Counted from the stretch's first letter, positions 34,977-44,480 are shown. The stretch is 64,000 bases of DNA from Flavobacterium sp. LPB0248 (GCF_013388355.1 NZ_CP058246.1:2170001-2234000), one strand, 5' to 3'. Made by a program: numbers and translations. Notes: a model not told the origin generated them from the sequence alone.

Positions 34977-35020
34977 TCTTATTTCTATTCTAGATTAATT
35001 TATAGGTAAACAGTATTTAA

Positions 35021-35806
35021 TTAAAAATCCTTACTGCTTTTTAAGTTTTTAAGATTTGGAAAGAAATCAATTCCAGTCATTTTTTCTAAAGTTTCGATTG
35101 GAACAACAAAATCATAAATGGATTTATCACTTTTTTCATTTGGCACTAAGAAAGCAATTGCCTTATGTTCTTTTCCTGATTTAGCTAAAACAATTTTATA
35201 AAAATATTTAGGAACCGCAACTTTCTCTGTTCCAATTTTTTTATCCGAATCTTTCGCAATTCCACCAGTTACGACATAAATATCATTGTATTTTCCTGCC
35301 CAATAGCGAGTCTTCTGCTCGATTCTATTCCAAATTCCTGCATTAAATTCTTTTTTCTGTGGAGAAATGTTCGATGTATAAAAAGTATCATTATATGCAT
35401 ATTTACTAAACTCCATATCACCAGCAGGACAAAGATGGCCTTTATCGTAGCCTGATTTTTTATAATTTCTCCAATCAGCAGAACCTGTTGTTACTTTTGG
35501 ATCTTCTACAAAATAAGGTCTTTTGTAATCATTGTTTTTTAAATACTCCTTTTTCAATTCGTAAGCCACCCATTCTGCCTGTTCAAATTTTTCATTATAA
35601 GAAAGCGTGTAATATTGGTGCTTTACAATCTGTTTGGTGGTCGAAGTCGGGAGATAAGCAACTGTGTATAAAGAATCTTTGTGAGTAGAATTCCCTTTAA
35701 AAGAAAACACTTCATTATTATTTATCTCTTCCTTAATTTTTGCATTTTCATTTTTACATGATAATAATGCAAAACTCAGCAAAATTAAACCTACACAACC
35801 TTTCAT
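35021..35806 (-). CDS. DNA/RNA non-specific endonuclease lipoprotein
   Basis: A 261-residue lipoprotein (lipobox ALLSC, Cys17) with the beta-beta-alpha metal nuclease fold of the NucA/Serratia family. The catalytic motif is DKGHLCPAGD with His124 (Lys in place of the more usual Arg of DRGH), and the metal-binding Asn lies in the FNAGIWNRIE segment (155-163). Being anchored in the envelope, it could degrade extracellular nucleic acid for phosphate or nucleotides, or restrict incoming DNA. Standalone gene. Confidence 0.9.
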   Translation of the reverse strand: MKGCVGLILLSFALLSCKNENAKIKEEINNNEVFSFKGNSTHKDSLYTVAYLPTSTTKQIVKHQYYTLSYNEKFEQAEWVAYELKKEYLKNNDYKRPYFVEDPKVTTGSADWRNYKKSGYDKGHLCPAGDMEFSKYAYNDTFYTSNISPQKKEFNAGIWNRIEQKTRYWAGKYNDIYVVTGGIAKDSDKKIGTEKVAVPKYFYKIVLAKSGKEHKAIAFLVPNEKSDKSIYDFVVPIETLEKMTGIDFFPNLKNLKSSKDF

Positions 35807-35834
35807 ATTTCTATTTTTAAAAGCGAACTTACAA

Positions 35835-35873
35835 AAAAACGCTCCATAAATTCAAAATTTATAGAGCGTTTTT
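35835..35873 (-). terminator. Terminator of the tail-specific protease gene
   Basis: An 18-bp stem (AAAAACGCTC arm) with one mismatch and a short loop. Reading the minus strand it ends in a T run, 25 bases after the protease stop. Confidence 0.85.
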
Positions 35874-35897
35874 AAACAAATTAAATTCTTCTCGAAC

Positions 35898-38084
35898 TTA
35901 AGACTTCACTAGTTTGTCCTTTTTCATTTTAGGATTAACTGTAGTTTTTACCAAACTTTTTGTTTGCAAATCATCTAATACATTTAAAGCCTCTTCTACA
36001 TAAACATCTTTAGATAATGCTTGGTGCCATGCGTCTCTTTTTTCTTTTAAAGAAGCATCAGCTTTCATTTCTTCTTCTTCATAAGGAAGTGATGTAAAAA
36101 TCAGATCGTTTTTGTAATCAGAAATTGGCTTATATTTTTTTCCTTCGTTTTCAACTTGTTCCTGAGTCTCTTTAAAACTCTTAATATTCAAGCTATAAAC
36201 GTTTTCTTTATTTTTAACATCGATCCATTTTGCATTATCATCAATTAATTTAAACTGAGGATTTTGTGCAATTCTGTTTCTACTGTTGTTGATTGCTTTA
36301 GAAAAATTCTCATTAGAAGTCCAAGTGCTATAATCAGCTGGATCAATTTTATCCCAAGGCATTGCATTATCAATATCTCTCTCACCCATTTTAAGGTAAG
36401 CATAACGATCTGGCATTACAACATCGCTATGAACTCCTTCAAGCTGAGTAGAACCACCGTTTATTCTGTAAAACTTCTGTCCTGTAATTTTCAATGCACC
36501 AAGATCTCCATAATTTGCATTACGCACAAATTGATTTAAATCTAATACATTTTGAACCGTTCCTTTTCCGTAAGTCTGTTTACTTCCGATAATTACACCA
36601 CGTTTGTAATCCTGAATTGCCGCTGCTAAAATCTCAGATGCCGAAGCAGAAAAACTGTTTACCATAATAACCAATGGACCATCCCATTCGATTTTTTTGT
36701 CTTTATCGTATAAAACTTCTTTCTTTTTACCAGCAGATTTTACCTGAACGATTGGTCCGTCTTCGATAAATAAACCTGCAATATCAACCACTGTAGAAAG
36801 AGATCCTCCACCATCATCGCGAACGTCCAAAACAATACCGTTAACGTTTGCTTGTTTCAATCTTTCTACTTCACGCGCAATATCTTTTCCTGCATCACGT
36901 CCGTCTTTATTTTCAAAATCGATATAGAACTTAGGAAGATAAATTACTCCGTATTTCAAACCATTTTTCTCAACAACACTAGACTTAGCATATGTTTCTT
37001 CAATTTCAACAACATCTCTAATAATAGAAATCACTTTGATAGAACCGTCAACTTTCTTAACTGTCAGTTTTACTTCGGTTCCTTTGTGACCTTTAATTTT
37101 TTTCACAACATCATCCAAACGCATTCCCACAACATCTACTGGCTCTTCGTTTCCTTGAGCTACTTTTAAGATTAAATCTCCAGCTTCAAGCTGTTTTCCT
37201 TTCCAAGCTGGACCTCCCGAAATTAATTCATCAATTTGAGTAAAATCGTTTTTCTTAGTCAAACGAGCTCCGATACCTTCAAGTTTTCCACTGATATTTA
37301 CATCAAAACGATCTTTTTCTTCTGGTGCAAAATAACTTGTGTGTGGGTCAAAACGAGCCATAATAGAGTTTAAATACACAGAAAACCAGTAGTCTCTATT
37401 CAAATCTTTAATTACGCTAAAATTATCATCTAGAGATTTTAAAGAGCTTTCACGAGTTTCTTTTTCTAAAGTTTCAAAAGATTTTTCTTTGTAAGCTGGA
37501 TCTTTTTTCTTCTTTTCTTCTTCAATTTTTTGTTTTGTAACTAAAGAAGAAAGAGTAGATAATTTAATCTGTTTTCTCCATCTTTCATTGATCTCATTTA
37601 AGTTCTTTGCATACGGGATTTTCTCATAATCCGCATCAAAAGTCTCATCTACATTATAGTTAAATGGCTGACTTAAAATCGTTTTGTAACGTTTTTTACT
37701 TTCTTCCATACGCTTCATTAACCTTGTATAAGTAAGGTTAAAAAACGTAATATCTTTATTCAAAAACTGATCATCCAACATTAATTCATACTGTTTGAAC
37801 TCATCAATATCAGACTGAAGAAAGAACCTTTTTGAAGGGTCTAAAGCATCAATATAATCCTTAAAAATACCTTTTGAAAACTCATCATTTATTTCTGCTG
37901 GACTATAATGTCCTTTTTCAATAACAAATGCTAATAATTCTAAAAGTGTCTTGTCTCTGTTCGGATCTGGGTCGATTGTCCTATCAGCATTCATCTTAAA
38001 TGCAAATAATGTAAGCGATAAGCACAATACGGCTATGAGTATCTTATAATTTCTTTTCATAAACTTTATAATAGCATTCATCAA
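35898..38084 (-). CDS. prc: Carboxy-terminal processing (tail-specific) protease, Prc type
   Basis: A 728-residue S41 serine protease with a signal/anchor helix (about residues 13-31), an N-terminal helical region with DPSKRFFLQSDID, a PDZ domain (about 245-330; LEGIGARLTKKNDFTQI, GGPAWKGKQLEAGD), and the protease core with Ser481 (SFSASASEIL) and Lys507 (QTYGKGTVQN) as the Ser/Lys dyad. The extended C-terminal region matches the Prc/Tsp subtype rather than short CtpA. It degrades or trims periplasmic proteins by their C-termini. The ATG at 38060 (MKRNYKILIA) is an alternative start. It is divergent from surE. Confidence 0.95.
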   Translation of the reverse strand: MMNAIIKFMKRNYKILIAVLCLSLTLFAFKMNADRTIDPDPNRDKTLLELLAFVIEKGHYSPAEINDEFSKGIFKDYIDALDPSKRFFLQSDIDEFKQYELMLDDQFLNKDITFFNLTYTRLMKRMEESKKRYKTILSQPFNYNVDETFDADYEKIPYAKNLNEINERWRKQIKLSTLSSLVTKQKIEEEKKKKDPAYKEKSFETLEKETRESSLKSLDDNFSVIKDLNRDYWFSVYLNSIMARFDPHTSYFAPEEKDRFDVNISGKLEGIGARLTKKNDFTQIDELISGGPAWKGKQLEAGDLILKVAQGNEEPVDVVGMRLDDVVKKIKGHKGTEVKLTVKKVDGSIKVISIIRDVVEIEETYAKSSVVEKNGLKYGVIYLPKFYIDFENKDGRDAGKDIAREVERLKQANVNGIVLDVRDDGGGSLSTVVDIAGLFIEDGPIVQVKSAGKKKEVLYDKDKKIEWDGPLVIMVNSFSASASEILAAAIQDYKRGVIIGSKQTYGKGTVQNVLDLNQFVRNANYGDLGALKITGQKFYRINGGSTQLEGVHSDVVMPDRYAYLKMGERDIDNAMPWDKIDPADYSTWTSNENFSKAINNSRNRIAQNPQFKLIDDNAKWIDVKNKENVYSLNIKSFKETQEQVENEGKKYKPISDYKNDLIFTSLPYEEEEMKADASLKEKRDAWHQALSKDVYVEEALNVLDDLQTKSLVKTTVNPKMKKDKLVKS

Positions 38085-38239
38085 TTTTTTTATCTAAGTT
38101 ACGTTAAAAACTATGCCACGAGAGCTAACGCTTCGATAATTTTTTGTTAAAGATATAAAAATGTTTAATTCGTAAAAAAGTTCTTTACCTTAGTTGACAA
38201 ATTTTACAGTATTTGTGACTTATCGCAAATAATTGTGAT

Positions 38240-38247
38240 TAATTTTG
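38240..38247 (+). promoter_or_regulatory. -7 element of surE promoter
   Basis: TAATTTTG fits TAnnTTTG exactly, 46 bases before the surE ATG. A TTG at 38213-38215 could serve as -33, though its 24-base spacing is slightly long. Confidence 0.5.
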
Positions 38248-38293
38248 TTCTTAAAATCTTACAATTGTTAAAACTACACATAATATTTATTAA

Positions 38294-39073
38294 ATGAAAG
38301 CTGAGAAACCACTTATATTAGTAACTAACGATGATGGTATTTTGGCTCCTGGAATTAGAGCCCTTATTAGCGTTATGGAAACAATAGGCGATGTCATTGT
38401 TGTTGCACCAGACAAACCTCAAAGCGCCATGGGACACGCAATCACAGTCAACAATACTTTGTTTATCGATAAAATTTCAAAAGACGATGACACAATTGCA
38501 GAGTACAGCTGCTCTGGAACTCCTGTAGATTGTGTAAAATTGGCAGTAAATGAAATCTTGAAACGTAAACCCGATTTATGCGTTTCAGGAATCAACCACG
38601 GATCGAATTCCTCAATAAATGTTATTTATTCTGGGACTATGAGCGCGGCTGTTGAAGCTGGAATTGAAGGCATCCAGGCAATAGGTTTTTCTCTTTTAGA
38701 TTTTGATTGGAATGCCGATTTTGAACCTATAAAGTCTTTTGTGAAAAAAATTGCTTTAGAAACTTTGGCCAATAAATTGCCGCCCGGAGTAGTTTTAAAT
38801 GTCAATTTCCCAAAACTAAAAGAATCTGAAATTAAAGGGATAAAAGTTTGTCGTCAAGCGAAAGCGTACTATGCACAAAAGTTTGACAAAAGACAAACTC
38901 CTTTTGGAAAAGATTATTACTGGCTTGCGGGCAAATTTGTAAACGAAGATAAAGGTGAAGATACCGATGAATGGGCCTTGGCAAACGGATACATTTCGGT
39001 AGTTCCGGTACAATTTGACTTAACTGCCCACCACTCTATTCAGCAACTTAACACTTGGAAATTAAATGACTAA
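38294..39073 (+). CDS. surE: 5'/3'-nucleotidase SurE
   Basis: A 259-residue metal-dependent nucleoside monophosphatase with the diagnostic LVTNDDGILAPGI (Asn12, Asp13, Asp14), VVAPDKPQSAMGHAIT, CSGTPVDCVKLA and the metal-site region SGINHGSNSSINVIYSGTM. SurE acts in nucleotide salvage and stationary-phase survival. It overlaps the following small membrane protein gene by 8 bases. Confidence 0.97.
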   Translation: MKAEKPLILVTNDDGILAPGIRALISVMETIGDVIVVAPDKPQSAMGHAITVNNTLFIDKISKDDDTIAEYSCSGTPVDCVKLAVNEILKRKPDLCVSGINHGSNSSINVIYSGTMSAAVEAGIEGIQAIGFSLLDFDWNADFEPIKSFVKKIALETLANKLPPGVVLNVNFPKLKESEIKGIKVCRQAKAYYAQKFDKRQTPFGKDYYWLAGKFVNEDKGEDTDEWALANGYISVVPVQFDLTAHHSIQQLNTWKLND

Positions 39074-39335
39074 AGAAATACTGATCGGTTTTATAATCGG
39101 AATTTTTACGGCTCTTTTAGGAAGTTATCTCTTCATCACTTTTTTTACCACATTTGACATTTCACAAGGATTTCAAATGATACGAGAATACGGATATCTT
39201 GGAAAAATAATTACCATAGGAACACTTTTAGATCTTGGCGTATTTGCCATTCTTTTAAAGAGAAACAAAGAATATATGGCTCGAGGCGTAATTTTAGCTG
39301 TGATTGTATTGGCAATTTCTACATTAGTTATTTAA
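39066..39335 (+). CDS. Small membrane protein of unknown function
   Basis: An 89-residue protein with three predicted hydrophobic segments (about 4-26, 45-62 and 71-89). It contains the charged pieces REYGYLGK and KRNKEYMARG between them. It overlaps surE by 8 bases and precedes lpxB, so it is co-transcribed with surE. No domain is recognised; a flavobacterial conserved hypothetical is likely. Confidence 0.75.
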   Translation: MTKEILIGFIIGIFTALLGSYLFITFFTTFDISQGFQMIREYGYLGKIITIGTLLDLGVFAILLKRNKEYMARGVILAVIVLAISTLVI

Positions 39336-39339
39336 ATCT

Positions 39340-39347
39340 TATCTTTG
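39340..39347 (+). promoter_or_regulatory. -7 element of lpxB promoter
   Basis: TATCTTTG fits TAnnTTTG exactly, 51 bases before the lpxB ATG. No well-spaced -33 TTG was found. Confidence 0.45.
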
Positions 39348-39398
39348 CTAAGTTCCCTTTAACGGTTACAACTTTAGCACATTTACAAAAAAACCAAC

Positions 39399-40520
39399 AT
39401 GAAATATTACATAATTGCAGGAGAAGCCTCTGGAGATTTACACGGTTCTAATTTAATGAAAGCATTATATGTTGAAGATCCAGAAGCAGAAATTAGATTT
39501 TGGGGCGGAGACTTAATGCAGAAAGCAGGCGGAACTCTGGTAAAACACTATCGCGACCTGGCATTTATGGGTTTTATTGAAGTTGTTTTCAATTTGAAAA
39601 CTATTTTGAACAATATCAAAATCTGTAAAAAAGACATCGCAGAATTCAAACCAGACGTGATTATTTTTATTGATTATCCTGGTTTTAATATGCGAATTGC
39701 AAAATGGGCAAAAGAATTAGGCTATAAAACACACTATTATATTTCTCCTCAAATTTGGGCTTGGAAAGAAAACAGAATTAAAGCCATCAAACAAGATGTC
39801 GATAAGATGTTTGTGATTTTGCCTTTTGAGAAAAGCTTCTACGAAGACAAACATCATTTTCCTGTAGATTTTGTTGGGCATCCGCTTATTGATGCTATTC
39901 AGAATCAGCCTGCTTTTGATGAGGCTTTGTTTAGAAAAGAAAATAACCTAGGTGAAAAACCAATCATTGCTGTTCTGCCAGGAAGCCGTAAACAGGAAAT
40001 CACCAAAATGCTAAGTGTGATGCTGAGCGTTGTAGATGATTTTCAGGATTACGAATTTGTTATTGCGGGTGCTCCAAGTCAAGAATATGAATTCTATCAG
40101 CAATTCTTAAAGAACAAAAACATCGCATTTGTTTCAAATAAAACGTACGATTTGCTTCGCTCTTCAACCGCAGCTTTAGTGACTTCTGGAACTGCAACTC
40201 TTGAAACAGCCCTTTTTAAAGTGCCTGAGGTGGTTTGCTATAAAGGAAGTGAAGTTTCTTATCAGATTGCAAAACGTATTATCACTTTAAAATATATTTC
40301 TCTTGTCAATTTAATTATGGATCAAGAAGTGGTAACAGAATTGATTCAAGGAGATTGCAACAAAAAACGAATTAAAGAAGAGCTTCAAAAATTATTAGAG
40401 CCTAGCTATCGCAATAAAGTGCTACAAAATTACGATATATTAGAACAAAAACTTGGCGGAGTTGGAGCGAGTAAAAACACAGCGAGACTCATTGTTGCCG
40501 ATTTAAAACAAACTAATTAA
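39399..40520 (+). CDS. lpxB: Lipid-A-disaccharide synthase
   Basis: A 373-residue GT19 glycosyltransferase that joins UDP-2,3-diacylglucosamine and lipid X on the inner face of the inner membrane. Motifs are YYIIAGEASGDLHGSNLM at the start, FWGGDLMQKAGG, DYPGFNMRIAKWAK, YISPQIWAWKENRI, VGHPLIDAI, VLPGSRKQEI and VTSGTATLETAL. It is full length. Lipid A assembly links it to the lptC gene elsewhere in the window. It is followed 6 bases later by an NlpC/P60 lipoprotein gene. Confidence 0.97.
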   Translation: MKYYIIAGEASGDLHGSNLMKALYVEDPEAEIRFWGGDLMQKAGGTLVKHYRDLAFMGFIEVVFNLKTILNNIKICKKDIAEFKPDVIIFIDYPGFNMRIAKWAKELGYKTHYYISPQIWAWKENRIKAIKQDVDKMFVILPFEKSFYEDKHHFPVDFVGHPLIDAIQNQPAFDEALFRKENNLGEKPIIAVLPGSRKQEITKMLSVMLSVVDDFQDYEFVIAGAPSQEYEFYQQFLKNKNIAFVSNKTYDLLRSSTAALVTSGTATLETALFKVPEVVCYKGSEVSYQIAKRIITLKYISLVNLIMDQEVVTELIQGDCNKKRIKEELQKLLEPSYRNKVLQNYDILEQKLGGVGASKNTARLIVADLKQTN

Positions 40521-40526
40521 TCTATT

Positions 40527-41012
40527 TTGAAAAGAATACTCCTTTTTCTGCTTTTGGCAATTGCTTTTACTTCTTGTAAATCGACTTCTTCGGTTACAAA
40601 CAAAAACGAATCTAAAAGGGAAAACAGAACTTTAGTAAATAATCTAGTTGAAAAAGCTACTGACAATATTGGTGTTCGATATAAAGCAGGAGGAACCACA
40701 AAAAGCGGATTTGATTGTTCTGGATTGGTTTACACTACTTTTGAAAGCGAAAGCATCAATCTTCCAAGAAGTTCTTATGAGCAGGCAAAAATCGGAAAAG
40801 TGATTCCGTTAAATGATGCCAAAAAAGGTGATCTAATTTTCTTTAAAACCAATAAAAGCAGACAAATTAATCATGTTGGATTGATTACAGAAGTCAATTC
40901 TGATGAAATAAAATTTGTTCATTCCTCGACTTCAAAAGGAGTTATTATTTCCTCCACTAAAGAACCTTATTACAAAAACTCTTTTGAACAGGTTAACAGA
41001 GTAATTCCTTAA
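40527..41012 (+). CDS. NlpC/P60 cell-wall peptidase lipoprotein
   Basis: A 161-residue lipoprotein (TTG start; MKRILLFLLLAIAFTSC with Cys17) with a single NlpC/P60 domain. The catalytic Cys64 is in FDCSGLVYTTF, His116 in NHVGLITEV and His132 in FVHSS. Such gamma-D-glutamyl-diamino acid endopeptidases cut peptidoglycan stem peptides or crosslinks, like Spr/MepS. The closely preceding lpxB suggests a shared transcript but no shared pathway. Confidence 0.92.
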   Translation: MKRILLFLLLAIAFTSCKSTSSVTNKNESKRENRTLVNNLVEKATDNIGVRYKAGGTTKSGFDCSGLVYTTFESESINLPRSSYEQAKIGKVIPLNDAKKGDLIFFKTNKSRQINHVGLITEVNSDEIKFVHSSTSKGVIISSTKEPYYKNSFEQVNRVIP

Positions 41013-41063
41013 AAAGAATATTTTTTTATTATTTTTCTTACAAATATTTAATACTTTTACGCC

Positions 41064-43094
41064 ATGAAAGTATTAGATTTTCCGTTAGTAAAAATTACGT
41101 CTGCCTTTATAATTGGCATAATTGCTTCGTATTATCTTCATTTTCCCATCTCGGTAGTTTACATTTTCGTCTCGATTATTTTTATAGCATTTTCTGGAGT
41201 TTTCTTTTGGAATTTAAAACGCAATAAGAAATCGACATTATTCGGTATTTTGAGTTACATTTTATCTTTCTGCATTGGAGCATTAACACTTTTATGCCAT
41301 ACACAAAGTCTTCAGAAAAAAAATTATACAAATTGTCAGACCGCTTTCAAAAATTCTCAAGCCATAACATTAATCTTAAGAGAAAAATTAAAAAGCAACG
41401 ATTTTAGCGATCGATACATTGGCCTCATAAAAACAATCTCAGGCAAAGCATATTCAGGAAAAGTAATTGTAAATGTTCAAAAAGATAGCTGTCAAAATAC
41501 TTTATTGATAGGAAATAGCATTAAACTTGAAACCGTACTTCAGCAAAATAAACCAAACAAAAATCCAAACCAGTTTGATTATAGTAGGTATTTGGCAGAC
41601 AAACAAATCTACGCGCAGATTTATTGCCAGAAGAAAGAAATTCTGGTTAGCAAAACGATTCAAAAAGACATTTGGTATTACTGTGCAAAATTGCATCCCA
41701 GAATAATTTCCAATCTCGAAAAATCAAAATTCAATAAAGCTGAAATGAATGTTGCTTTGGCTCTAATTTTAGGACAGCAACAGGAGATTTCACAAGATAT
41801 TATTCAGGATTATCAATATTCTGGAGCAACGCATATATTATCTGTTTCAGGGCTGCATGTAGGCTTTATAATGCTTTTTATAACTTTTATCCTTAAACCT
41901 ATTCCCAACACAAGAAAAGGCTCATTCTTTAAATTAGCGTCAATCTTAATATCATTGGCTGGTTTTGCTATAATTTCTGGCTTATCTCCTTCGGTTTTAA
42001 GATCTGTAGTTATGTTCTCATTTGTTGCAATCGGAAGTCATTTACGCAGAAATGGCAATATCTATCACACTTTATTAGTTTCTATTTTATTGATATTACT
42101 TTTCGAGCCGTATTTTTTATTTGATGTTGGTTTTCAATTAAGTTATATCGCCTTATTCTTTATTCTTTGGTTACATCCTATTTTAAAAAACCTTTATAAA
42201 CCAAAGAACAAATTGACCGTTTATATTTGGGAAGCTTTGACCGTTTCTTTTGCTGCACAAATTGGTACTTTGCCTTTATGCCTTTACTATTTTCACCAAT
42301 TTCCAGGTCTGTTTTTTGTCACAAACATCATTATCCTTCCCGTTTTATCTTTTATTATGATTGCAGGAATAATAGTTATGATTATCGCCATTTTTACAAG
42401 TCCACCGCTATTCATAACATTGATTTTTGAAAAAAGCATTTATCTTTTAAACTTAATGATTCATGCTGTAGCATCTGTCGATTCATTTGTCATTAGAGAT
42501 ATCCGTTTCAACTTCTATCATTTATGCGCATTCTCACTCTTTACAATTGGCTCAATAATCTGGATTAAAAAACCAAACTACAACAAATTGATATTGGTAT
42601 TTATCTCAATCATTACGATCCAAATTTCTTTTATTCTAACTAAAATCGAAACCGAAAACAAAGAAGAATTAATTATTTACAATGAAAAAAGCAATACAAT
42701 TATTTCTGAACGTTCAGGAAAAAACTTGACACTTTATACCCGAGATACAATTCAGAAGAACATCAATACAAGAACTATAAATTCTTATCTAGTTGGAAAT
42801 TCAATTGCTCTTTCTAAAATCAAAGAGACTAAAAACATGCTTTACTTTAAAAACAACAAAATTCTAATAATTGACAGCGCTAAAGTTGTTCCAGAAAAAA
42901 TTCACCCAGACATTTTAATCCTTACTCAAACTTCAAAAATAAATCTAGATCGAGTACTTGAAAATATTCATCCAAAAGTTGTTATTGCAGATGGTTCAAA
43001 TTCTAATTCGATTCAGAAATACTGGAAAAAAAGCTGTCTTAAAAAAAACATCCCTTTTCATTCAACAAAAGAAAAGGGATATTATCAACTATAA
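41064..43094 (+). CDS. comEC: ComEC/Rec2-family DNA channel protein
   Basis: A 676-residue membrane protein with an N-terminal DUF4131/OB-like region (about 1-215; NPNQFDYSRYLADKQIYAQIY) and the competence core (about 220-510; YSGATHILSVSGLHVGFIML, GLSPSVLRSVVMFSF). It transports single-stranded DNA through the inner membrane during natural transformation. After the last helix (about 530), a short C-terminal region (PDILILTQTSKINLDRVLE, PKVVIADGSNS) resembles the end of the usual metallo-beta-lactamase domain, but the metal ligands (HxHxD) are absent. It is convergent with the thioredoxin genes, 4 bases apart. Confidence 0.92.
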   Translation: MKVLDFPLVKITSAFIIGIIASYYLHFPISVVYIFVSIIFIAFSGVFFWNLKRNKKSTLFGILSYILSFCIGALTLLCHTQSLQKKNYTNCQTAFKNSQAITLILREKLKSNDFSDRYIGLIKTISGKAYSGKVIVNVQKDSCQNTLLIGNSIKLETVLQQNKPNKNPNQFDYSRYLADKQIYAQIYCQKKEILVSKTIQKDIWYYCAKLHPRIISNLEKSKFNKAEMNVALALILGQQQEISQDIIQDYQYSGATHILSVSGLHVGFIMLFITFILKPIPNTRKGSFFKLASILISLAGFAIISGLSPSVLRSVVMFSFVAIGSHLRRNGNIYHTLLVSILLILLFEPYFLFDVGFQLSYIALFFILWLHPILKNLYKPKNKLTVYIWEALTVSFAAQIGTLPLCLYYFHQFPGLFFVTNIIILPVLSFIMIAGIIVMIIAIFTSPPLFITLIFEKSIYLLNLMIHAVASVDSFVIRDIRFNFYHLCAFSLFTIGSIIWIKKPNYNKLILVFISIITIQISFILTKIETENKEELIIYNEKSNTIISERSGKNLTLYTRDTIQKNINTRTINSYLVGNSIALSKIKETKNMLYFKNNKILIIDSAKVVPEKIHPDILILTQTSKINLDRVLENIHPKVVIADGSNSNSIQKYWKKSCLKKNIPFHSTKEKGYYQL

Positions 43095-43098
43095 TTTT

Positions 43099-43548
43099 TT
43101 ATTCTGGATTTAAAATCGAATTAGATTCAGAAATCCAATTCTTAACTCCAGAAGCTTTGTAAGCAATAAGCCCTAGCTTATTAAAACTGGTTTTTCCTTT
43201 CCTGACCGCGACTTCAGAAAAACATACTTGCGGAATATCTTCTATACCAAAAGCATTCTTTAATCTTAAATTTTGCTCTTTAACCGTTTCAGATGCGGTA
43301 GGATCAGAAAGGTCAAGTTTTAACAAAATAACATTTTTACGCGCCCATTCTTCAAAATCTCGAGTAGAGAATATTTCATTCTGCAACTGAGGATTAACAC
43401 CTTGAGCAGTAAAAAAAATCAATAGAGGCTTTCTTTTCTCAGCGCTCACAGCCACAGCATCATTAATGTCTGTTTTCCATATTACATTTTGAGAATTCAT
43501 GCAAAACGGACTTAAAAACAGCAATAGGATAAGTAATTTTTTAGGCAT
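43099..43548 (-). CDS. Thioredoxin-fold exported protein without CxxC (paralog 1)
   Basis: A 149-residue protein with a signal peptide (LLILLLFLSPFCMNSQ) and a thioredoxin-like fold (KPLLIFFTAQGVNPQLQNEIF). The active-site CxxC seen in the paralog at 44481 is replaced by a shorter AQGVNPQ loop. The cis-Pro region remains as EDIPQVCFSEV with a single Cys. It is therefore probably not an ordinary thiol oxidoreductase; a chaperone, binding or single-Cys role is possible. It shares the C-terminal ending (GLIAYKASGVKNWISESNSIL) with paralog 2. Confidence 0.8.
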   Translation of the reverse strand: MPKKLLILLLFLSPFCMNSQNVIWKTDINDAVAVSAEKRKPLLIFFTAQGVNPQLQNEIFSTRDFEEWARKNVILLKLDLSDPTASETVKEQNLRLKNAFGIEDIPQVCFSEVAVRKGKTSFNKLGLIAYKASGVKNWISESNSILNPE

Positions 43549-43738
43549 ATAATTGGGGTTTTTGGTAAGTTAATACAACTAAATTAATACAAAAACACAA
43601 TCCAATAAAAAATTTAAGCTATTAAAAATCAACCTTTAAGCATTAAAATGAAATTGATAATAAATAGGTTGTTTTTTAACAAATGTAAAATAAACACTCC
43701 TAGAAATAATCAAATTATTTATATCTTATTTTTAGATC

Positions 43739-43773
43739 AAAAAAAATCCCTCTCTGCATGAAACAGAAAGGGA
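43739..43773 (-). terminator. Terminator after thioredoxin-like paralog 2
   Basis: The stem TCCCT(C/T)TCTG/CAGAAAGGGA has one mismatch. On the minus strand it is followed by a T run. It lies about 40 bases beyond the stop at 43813. The remaining intergenic bases to 43549 show no gene. Confidence 0.7.
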
Positions 43774-43812
43774 CTAAAAAAAATTAAAATAAAAGTCGAA
43801 TGAAATCGTTTA

Positions 43813-44265
43813 CTATTCTGCTGGGTGCAAAATTGCATTTGATTCTGCAATCCACGCTTTTGCTCCTCCAGGTTTGTAGGCTATTTTTCCTAAAGCACTA
43901 AATGTAGTTTTGTTTTTTCGTACTGATGCCATTGCAAAACATACTTCTGGAAGATCTTGAACTCCAAATGCATTTTTCAATTTTACGTTTTGCTCCCGAT
44001 CACTATCTGAAGCATTCATATCAGATAAATCTAATTTTACTAAGACCACGTTGTCACGCGACCATACAGCAAAATCAGGAGTTTTAAAGATTTCATTTTG
44101 AAGATTTTCTGGTACACCTGAGGCAGTGAATAAAATCAACATTGGTTTTTTCTGGTCATTACTTATCGCAATAGCATCGGTCATATTTGTTCTCCATGCT
44201 AAATTTTGTGCTTGCATCATAAATGAACCTAAAAAAAACACTAGGGCAAGTAGTTTTTTAGTCAT
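43813..44265 (-). CDS. Thioredoxin-fold exported protein without CxxC (paralog 2)
   Basis: A 150-residue protein (signal LLALVFFLGSFMMQAQ). It matches paralog 1 along its length: KPMLILFTASGVPENLQNEIF in place of a redox loop, DLPEVCFAMASVRKNKTTF at the cis-Pro, and KAWIAESNAILHP at the end. As in paralog 1, the CxxC is missing while one Cys after the cis-Pro is retained. Separate terminators around each paralog suggest that they are separately transcribed rather than an operon. Confidence 0.8.
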   Translation of the reverse strand: MTKKLLALVFFLGSFMMQAQNLAWRTNMTDAIAISNDQKKPMLILFTASGVPENLQNEIFKTPDFAVWSRDNVVLVKLDLSDMNASDSDREQNVKLKNAFGVQDLPEVCFAMASVRKNKTTFSALGKIAYKPGGAKAWIAESNAILHPAE

Positions 44266-44425
44266 ATAAATTGGTTTTGGTTAGATTAGCAAGACGAAAT
44301 TAACACTATATTTTAATTATCCAAATTTAATTAATACAAAAAATACATTATGTGTTTTTTTACCTAAAATAAAATACCAAATACTCAATTATCAGGATTT
44401 TTTTAAAGAGTTTTTCTTACTAAAC

Positions 44426-44457
44426 AAAAAAAGCCTCTTACTTAGTAAGAGGCTTTT
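44426..44457 (-). terminator. Terminator after thioredoxin paralog 3
   Basis: A 10-bp stem AAGCCTCTTA/TAAGAGGCTT with a 5-base loop. Reading the minus strand it ends in a T run, 24 bases past the stop. Confidence 0.85.
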
Positions 44458-44480
44458 CATTTATCTTTTTTAATTAAAAA

